DNA of 64,000 nucleotides from Rhizomicrobium electricum (GTDB taxonomy: Bacteria > Pseudomonadota > Alphaproteobacteria > Micropepsales > Micropepsaceae), in the NCBI RefSeq assembly GCF_011762045.1, contig NZ_JAASQS010000011.1, forward strand, positions 62,001 through 126,000, read 5' to 3'. Both the position numbers and the translations under genes were made by a program. Below are positions 59,956 through 64,000 of the stretch, piece by piece. Under the pieces are notes generated by a model. It saw only the letters and a list, made by a program, of their open reading frames with translations, searched no databases and was not told the origin of the DNA. Position 1 is the stretch's first letter; each line of letters opens with the position of its first letter.

Positions 59956-62058
59956 ATGCGTTCTCGGTTCAAGTTTCTGTGCGGGACGGCTGCGGCGGCT
60001 ATTTTGGCGGCGGGCGCATCGGCGCAGCAGTCCGCTACCGAGCGGGTGCAAGTCAGCGGGCAGCGGCCGGCCGTGCAGAACCTTGCGGATCGGCAGGTCT
60101 ATACGATCCAGAGCGATCTGCAGAGCGCGACCGGGTCGGTCAGCGACGTTCTCCGGAATCTGCCGTCGGTCGAGGTGGACGTGGAGGGCAATATCAGTCT
60201 GCGCGGCGACCGCAATGTGACGGTCCTGATCGACGGCAAGCGTTCGGCCATGCTGGCCGGGAGCCTGGGCGAGGCGCTGGAGCAGATTCCGGCCGATCAC
60301 ATCGAGAAGATCGAAGTCATCACCAATCCGTCGGCCGAATTCAAGGCCGAGGGCTCCGGCGGCGTCATTAATATCGTCATGAAGAAGAACGCCGATGCCG
60401 ACGAGGCTGCGATGGTCAGGCTCAACGTCGGAAACGACGGCCGCTTCAACACGTCGGCATCGGGCAGTACCAAATTCGGCCGCTACACTGCGACGGGAAA
60501 TATCTCCTACCGCCGGGATGTCCGCTATCGCACCGGCGACACGCAACGCGGGAGCGACCAATCGCAGACGACAAAGGCCAAGAATTTCCGCCAAGGTCTC
60601 CAGTTGCGGCTCGGCGCGGAAGCCGAATTCGACGCGCGTAACACGCTGGCGGCGACTTTGTTCTCCCGCTTCAGTACGGGCCGCATCGACCGTCGCGAGT
60701 TCAACCGGGTGCAGAGCGGATCCTACACATTCGGCAGCGAACGTCTTGGCGAGGGCCTGCGCAAACGCGACAATCTCGAAGTTTCTCTGGAATATACCCA
60801 CACCTTTGCGCGCAAGGGCGAGGAACTCCGGTTCGAATTGCAGCGCGGCTTCGACTGGGACAATTCGCGGGACACCTACACCAATCTGGCCCCCCTTTCC
60901 GCCACTACGCAGGATTTCCTGCAAACGCGATCGAGCGAGATCGAAACGGAAGCGCGGGCCGATTACATTCTGCCGTTCGTCGACGGTAGTTTGCTGAAGG
61001 CAGGATACAATTATCAGGACGAACTGAACGACTATTCCAATTTCGGCCGCTATTTCGATGGATCGGTTTGGACCGTCGACACCGACTACACGAACCGCTT
61101 CGTCGTCGACATGACGATCCATGCGGCCTACGCGACCTACGACCGGAAATTCGGCCCGCTCAGCGTTCTGGCCGGCCTTCGCCTGGAAAACACCACGGTC
61201 ACCGCCGATCAGCGCACATTGGGATCGCGGATCGAGAATTCCTATCTCGATCTGTATCCCTCGCTGCATCTGACCTATGATCTCGGGGAAAAACGGCAGC
61301 TCCGGCTGAATTATAGCCGCCGCATCAACCGGCCGGACGACGAAGACATCAATCCGTCCTACGAGTACCACGATGCCTTCAACGTGTCGGCGGGCAATCC
61401 GTACCTGAAGCCTGAACAGACCGACGTGATCGAGGCCGGATACAAATACACGAACGACATGTTCGACACACTGTTGACCGGATATTTCCGCCGCACTCGC
61501 AACGGCTTTACCGATGTGAGCCGCTACATCAGCGATACGGTGGTGCTCACAACCAGGGAGAATCTCGCCAGGGCCATTAATGCCGGTCTCGAATTCACCG
61601 TCAACGGCGATATCGTCAAGGATCTCGGTGTCCGCTTCAGCACTACGGGCTATTACAACGAAATCGATCCGGGCGCGTTGGCGCTTGGAAAGGCGCGTTC
61701 AGGCCTCGCATGGAGCGGAAAGTTGTCGCTCGAATACAAAATCACACCCGATGATCAGTTCCAGCTCAGCGGCAACTACACGGCGCGGCGGCTGACGGCA
61801 CAAGGCTACAGGCTGCCAAATTTTACCGCCAACGCCGGCTACCGGCACGCGTTCTCGGATACGCTGGCCGGGGTCGTAACCGCTATGAACTTGTTCGATT
61901 CTCACAAGGACAAAACGGTGTTGGACAGCGGAGCCGTATCCGAGATCGCAGTTCGCCACCAGAGCGGACGCATGCTGTATGCAGGTCTCGTCTTCACCTT
62001 CGGAGGCGGTGATGGCGGACGGGACGAGGGCGAGCAGACGGGGGAAAATCCAGAGTGA
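59956..62058 (+). CDS. TonB-dependent outer-membrane receptor 3
   Basis: 700 aa from the ATG at 59956; the frame is open to 59845. A signal peptide ends at AAILAAGASAQQS. The plug is present (DVLRNLPSVEVDVEGNISLRGDRNVTVLIDGKRSAMLAG, then IEVITNPSAEFKAEGSGGVINIVMKKN). The barrel shows alternate aromatic strands. It resembles the outer-membrane beta-barrel (OMP_b-brl_3-type) subgroup of receptors. Substrate unknown. Divergent from an OmpR-type two-component system that probably controls it. Confidence 0.92.
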   Translation: MRSRFKFLCGTAAAAILAAGASAQQSATERVQVSGQRPAVQNLADRQVYTIQSDLQSATGSVSDVLRNLPSVEVDVEGNISLRGDRNVTVLIDGKRSAMLAGSLGEALEQIPADHIEKIEVITNPSAEFKAEGSGGVINIVMKKNADADEAAMVRLNVGNDGRFNTSASGSTKFGRYTATGNISYRRDVRYRTGDTQRGSDQSQTTKAKNFRQGLQLRLGAEAEFDARNTLAATLFSRFSTGRIDRREFNRVQSGSYTFGSERLGEGLRKRDNLEVSLEYTHTFARKGEELRFELQRGFDWDNSRDTYTNLAPLSATTQDFLQTRSSEIETEARADYILPFVDGSLLKAGYNYQDELNDYSNFGRYFDGSVWTVDTDYTNRFVVDMTIHAAYATYDRKFGPLSVLAGLRLENTTVTADQRTLGSRIENSYLDLYPSLHLTYDLGEKRQLRLNYSRRINRPDDEDINPSYEYHDAFNVSAGNPYLKPEQTDVIEAGYKYTNDMFDTLLTGYFRRTRNGFTDVSRYISDTVVLTTRENLARAINAGLEFTVNGDIVKDLGVRFSTTGYYNEIDPGALALGKARSGLAWSGKLSLEYKITPDDQFQLSGNYTARRLTAQGYRLPNFTANAGYRHAFSDTLAGVVTAMNLFDSHKDKTVLDSGAVSEIAVRHQSGRMLYAGLVFTFGGGDGGRDEGEQTGENPE

Positions 62059-62131
62059 ACGCAGCGCGGACCACCCGAGGGACGCGAGAGAGTAAACCAC
62101 CCAAGGGTGGCCGCCGCTGCGGGACAAGTGC

Positions 62132-62605
62132 TTAGCGCTTCCCCTGCAACTGCTTCAGGGCCGCTTCGTAGGCCGCGTAGTGATCGCCTTCGTCGGCGGC
62201 GATCTGCTCGAACAGCTTGGCCGCCGCGACGTCACCGTCGGCGCGGGCCTGGGCGGCGAATTCCTTGTACATCTTGGTGTTCTCGTAATGCTCGCCGGCC
62301 GCGGCGTCCTTCAGATTCGCTTCATTGCTCTTGGCGAGCTTGAGCGCATCGGCTTCGCGGGCGAAATGCTCGTTGGCCTCGACATTGGCGGCCTGTTCGA
62401 AGGTCTTTGCCAGTTCCGGCTTGCCGCTTTCGCGCGCCATTTCGGCGTAGGCGCGGTATTTGAGGTTGGCGAAGGCTTCGCCATGCATGGCGGTTTCGAG
62501 GTTCTTCCTGGTCCGGGCGCTCAGGTCGCCGGCCGAGACCGCGCTGACCGACAGCATGCCGAAGCCGAGCGCCGCGGCAATGGCCGCAATCCGTGAAAAT
62601 CGCAT
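62132..62605 (-). CDS. Exported rubrerythrin/ferritin-like diiron protein
   Basis: 157 aa with a Sec signal peptide (IAAIAAALGFGMLSVSAVSAGD). The rest is a four-helix bundle with two Glu...Glu-x-x-His sets: HGEAFANLKY with VEANEHFARE, and AGEHYENTKMY with ADEGDHYAAY. All four glutamates and two histidines of a rubrerythrin diiron site are visible. There is no rubredoxin domain. Export to the periplasm is unusual for rubrerythrins, which are normally cytosolic peroxide scavengers; function there is inference. Confidence 0.82.
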   Translation of the reverse strand: MRFSRIAAIAAALGFGMLSVSAVSAGDLSARTRKNLETAMHGEAFANLKYRAYAEMARESGKPELAKTFEQAANVEANEHFAREADALKLAKSNEANLKDAAAGEHYENTKMYKEFAAQARADGDVAAAKLFEQIAADEGDHYAAYEAALKQLQGKR

Positions 62606-62663
62606 CAGAATTCTCCTTGGTACGTTGCACCGATTGCAACGACTGCGCAGCTTTGCGATCCGG

Positions 62664-62725
62664 CCTGACGAAGTCCTGACGGTCGGGGCGCCGCAAATGT
62701 TTTTCTTCGTCAGGACTCGGTCAGC
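62664..62725. promoter_or_regulatory. Candidate OmpR-type response-regulator binding array
   Basis: CCTGACG occurs at 62664-62670 and again at 62675-62681, start-to-start 11 bp. An inverted, slightly degenerate pair follows: CGTCAGG (62708-62714) and GGTCAGC (62719-62725), also 11 bp apart. AGTCCTGACG / CGTCAGGACT is a perfect 10-bp inverted repeat (62672-62681 and 62708-62717). Eleven-bp spaced heptamers are typical of PhoB/OmpR-type regulators. The array lies between rubrerythrin and the PepSY operon that encodes its own response regulator. Confidence 0.6.
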
Positions 62726-62781
62726 CTGGTCCGGCGAATATCCAGAGAGGACGGAATTGTCCGTCCGCTCTGGAGATTTTG

Positions 62782-63066
62782 ATGCGCACTGCCTCTTTGC
62801 TTTCCGCTATAGCCGTTTCCGCGTGTCTCGCATCCCCCGTACTGGCGAGCCCCAAATGCACCGATCAGCCGCAAAGCAAATGGCTCAGCGAAGAGGCCAT
62901 GAAGGCCAAGATCGCCAAGATGGGCTTCAAGAAGATCCGCACCTTCCAAAGGACCATGAGCGGCTGCTACGAAATCTACGGCTTCACCCCCGACAACAAA
63001 AAAGCTGAGGTCTATTTCAATCCGGTCACCGGCGCTGTCGTCGAAAAGAACGTTGACGGCGAATAG
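62782..63066 (+). CDS. PepSY domain-containing exported protein
   Basis: 94 aa from the ATG at 62782. A signal peptide (MRTASLLSAIAVSACLASPVLA) is followed by a single PepSY_2-like domain: EEAMKAKIAKMGFKKIRTFQRTMSGCYEIYGFTPDNKKAEVYFNPVTGAVVEK. Two cysteines in the mature part (in PKCTDQ and SGCYE) could form a disulfide. PepSY proteins of this kind often accompany cytochromes b561 and two-component systems in proteobacterial redox or metal responses. It precedes the cytochrome gene by 9 nt. Confidence 0.85.
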   Translation: MRTASLLSAIAVSACLASPVLASPKCTDQPQSKWLSEEAMKAKIAKMGFKKIRTFQRTMSGCYEIYGFTPDNKKAEVYFNPVTGAVVEKNVDGE

Positions 63067-63075
63067 GAGACTCCG

Positions 63076-63678
63076 ATGACGCTGGAAACCCAAACCGCGC
63101 CGTCTGGTACAGTCCCTGCCGCCCGCGTCGTGATTTGGGATCCGGTCGTGCGTCTCTTCCATTGGCTGGTGGTGACGGGTGTCGCCGCCAATCTGTTTTT
63201 TCTGGAGGAGGGCAAGCGCGCCCACCGCTGGACCGGCTACGCGATCATGGCGCTCGTCGGCATCAGGCTGGTGTGGGGCATCGTTGGGACGCGCCACGCC
63301 CGCTTCTCGGATTTCGTCCCTTCGCCAAACCGGTTGTGGTCGTACGGGCGGGCTCTCATCAGAGGGCGCGAGCCGCGCTATGTCGGCCATAACCCGGCGG
63401 GCGCGATCATGATGGTGATGCTCATCGTCCTGCTGCTCCTGACCGGGATCAGTGGCTGGATGCAGGAGCTGGACGCCTTCTGGGGTGTCGAATGGGTCCG
63501 GGAGCTGCATGGGCTCGCGGCCAACGCGATCATGGTACTGGCTGGTCTGCACGCCGCCGCGGCGATTGTCGAAAGTATCCGTCACCGCGAAAACCTGATT
63601 TGGTCTATGATGACTGGCCGCAAGCGGGCAGCCAGCGGGGACGATGTCGATCATGCGCTTACTTCTGGTCGAGGATAA
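63076..63678 (+). CDS. Cytochrome b561-type di-haem membrane protein
   Basis: 200 aa with four hydrophobic helices. Histidines in the expected haem positions are seen in VVRLFHWLVV, RAHRWTGYAI, VRELHGLAAN and VLAGLHAAAA. It fits the bacterial cytochrome b561/Ni-hydrogenase b subunit family, which passes electrons across the cytoplasmic membrane. It forms an operon with the PepSY gene and overlaps the next response regulator by 26 nt. Confidence 0.9.
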   Translation: MTLETQTAPSGTVPAARVVIWDPVVRLFHWLVVTGVAANLFFLEEGKRAHRWTGYAIMALVGIRLVWGIVGTRHARFSDFVPSPNRLWSYGRALIRGREPRYVGHNPAGAIMMVMLIVLLLLTGISGWMQELDAFWGVEWVRELHGLAANAIMVLAGLHAAAAIVESIRHRENLIWSMMTGRKRAASGDDVDHALTSGRG

Positions 63679-64000
63679 TCAGCGCCTTCAGGAACTGGTC
63701 AGCCGAGCCTTGATCGCAGACGGTTTCGCGGTGGACGTCGCCAGCAGCCTTGCCGAGGCGCAGGCGTTTCTTTCAGCCGCCGAGTACCATCTGGTCGTCC
63801 TGGATCTCGGTCTGCCGGACGGCGACGGGCTGGATCTCATCAAATTGCTTCGGGCGCGGGCCATTGCGTTGCCCATCCTGGTGATGACGGCGCGCGACGG
63901 ACTGGATGATCGCATTGCCGGTCTCGATACCGGCGCCGACGATTATCTCGTCAAGCCGTTCGCCACGGCAGAACTGTCGGCGCGCTGCCGTGCGCTTCTG
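63653..64000 (+). CDS. Response regulator (partial, cut by window end)
   Basis: An open frame of 116 codons with no stop before the window ends. It begins MRLLLVEDNQRLQELVSRALIADGF, a canonical receiver domain, with phosphoacceptor Asp51 in LVVLDLGLPDGDG and the conserved Thr and Lys in VMTARD and DYLVKPF. The output domain is missing, so type is unknown, though OmpR-like is usual. It overlaps the cytochrome gene by 26 nt; its histidine kinase probably lies just downstream. The binding array at 62664-62725 is a plausible target. Confidence 0.9.
   Translation, partial: MRLLLVEDNQRLQELVSRALIADGFAVDVASSLAEAQAFLSAAEYHLVVLDLGLPDGDGLDLIKLLRARAIALPILVMTARDGLDDRIAGLDTGADDYLVKPFATAELSARCRALL

Noticed and set aside
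1..64000. CRISPR arrays, rRNA, tRNA and complete transposases
   Set aside because: No regularly spaced short repeats, cloverleaf sequences or ribosomal RNA segments were recognised by eye; a tRNAscan or Infernal search would be decisive.

Overview
The window is about 64 kb of GC-rich, densely coded chromosome. Gene content points to an alphaproteobacterium. The signs are class 2 pyrD, UrcA-family secreted proteins, PAS_5-type PAS proteins, several TonB-dependent receptors, ECF/Cnr-like signalling, and palindromic intergenic repeats of the kind common in this class. A Micropepsaceae/Rhizomicrobium-like or Caulobacterales/Sphingomonadales-like background would fit, but this is inference from content; no rRNA or tRNA gene was recognised.

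Layout. 1-6.4 kb: two unknown exported or membrane proteins, a small MITE-like insertion, an S24/LexA-type repressor, pyrD, a DoxX protein and a TetR regulator. 6.4-15 kb: leuD-leuB, an exported GH62 arabinofuranosidase, a DUF3795 protein, and a compact minus-strand run (prolyl-tRNA editing protein, cysteine-less thioredoxin-TPR protein, Lon-N protein, Trm112, DUF971, Kir-type channel). 15-21 kb: a TonB receptor, then two CadC-like regulators bracketed by two UrcA genes. 21-28.7 kb: divergent speE/speD with a structured speD leader, then two FAD oxidoreductases and a GcvT-like protein joined by 4-nt overlaps, running into an ECF sigma / anti-sigma-like / CnrX-like trio. 28.7-38.5 kb: histidine kinase, serralysin-type protease with FG-GAP repeats, pepN, two PAS_5 proteins and a cobA-type methyltransferase. 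38.7-47.7 kb: phosphomannomutase, VOC and TPR proteins, a MocR regulator divergent from osmC-MFS, TauE/SafE, and a conserved unknown. 47.7-57 kb: second TonB receptor, GNAT, two tandem esterase-like hydrolases, a GT22-type mannosyltransferase, dusA, and a scar with an integrase fragment and a TetR fragment. 57.7-64 kb: histidine kinase/response regulator divergent from a third TonB receptor, an exported rubrerythrin, and a PepSY / cytochrome b561 / response-regulator operon cut by the window edge.

How genes may work together. GH62 and the two esterase-like hydrolases fit arabinoxylan use, though they are not adjacent. The FAD/FAD/GcvT set looks like one catalytic module of unknown substrate, and the sigma trio behind it resembles CnrHYX metal sensing. 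Most other genes are housekeeping.

The points most worth a second look are: the Kir-type channel whose selectivity filter reads SINYS instead of TxGYG; the FAD/FAD/GcvT module; the integrase scar beside dusA; the attenuator-like speD leader; an 11-bp-period repeat array in front of the PepSY operon; a 148-bp MITE with 4-bp target duplication; and a nested palindromic repeat family. No CRISPR array or intact transposase was seen.
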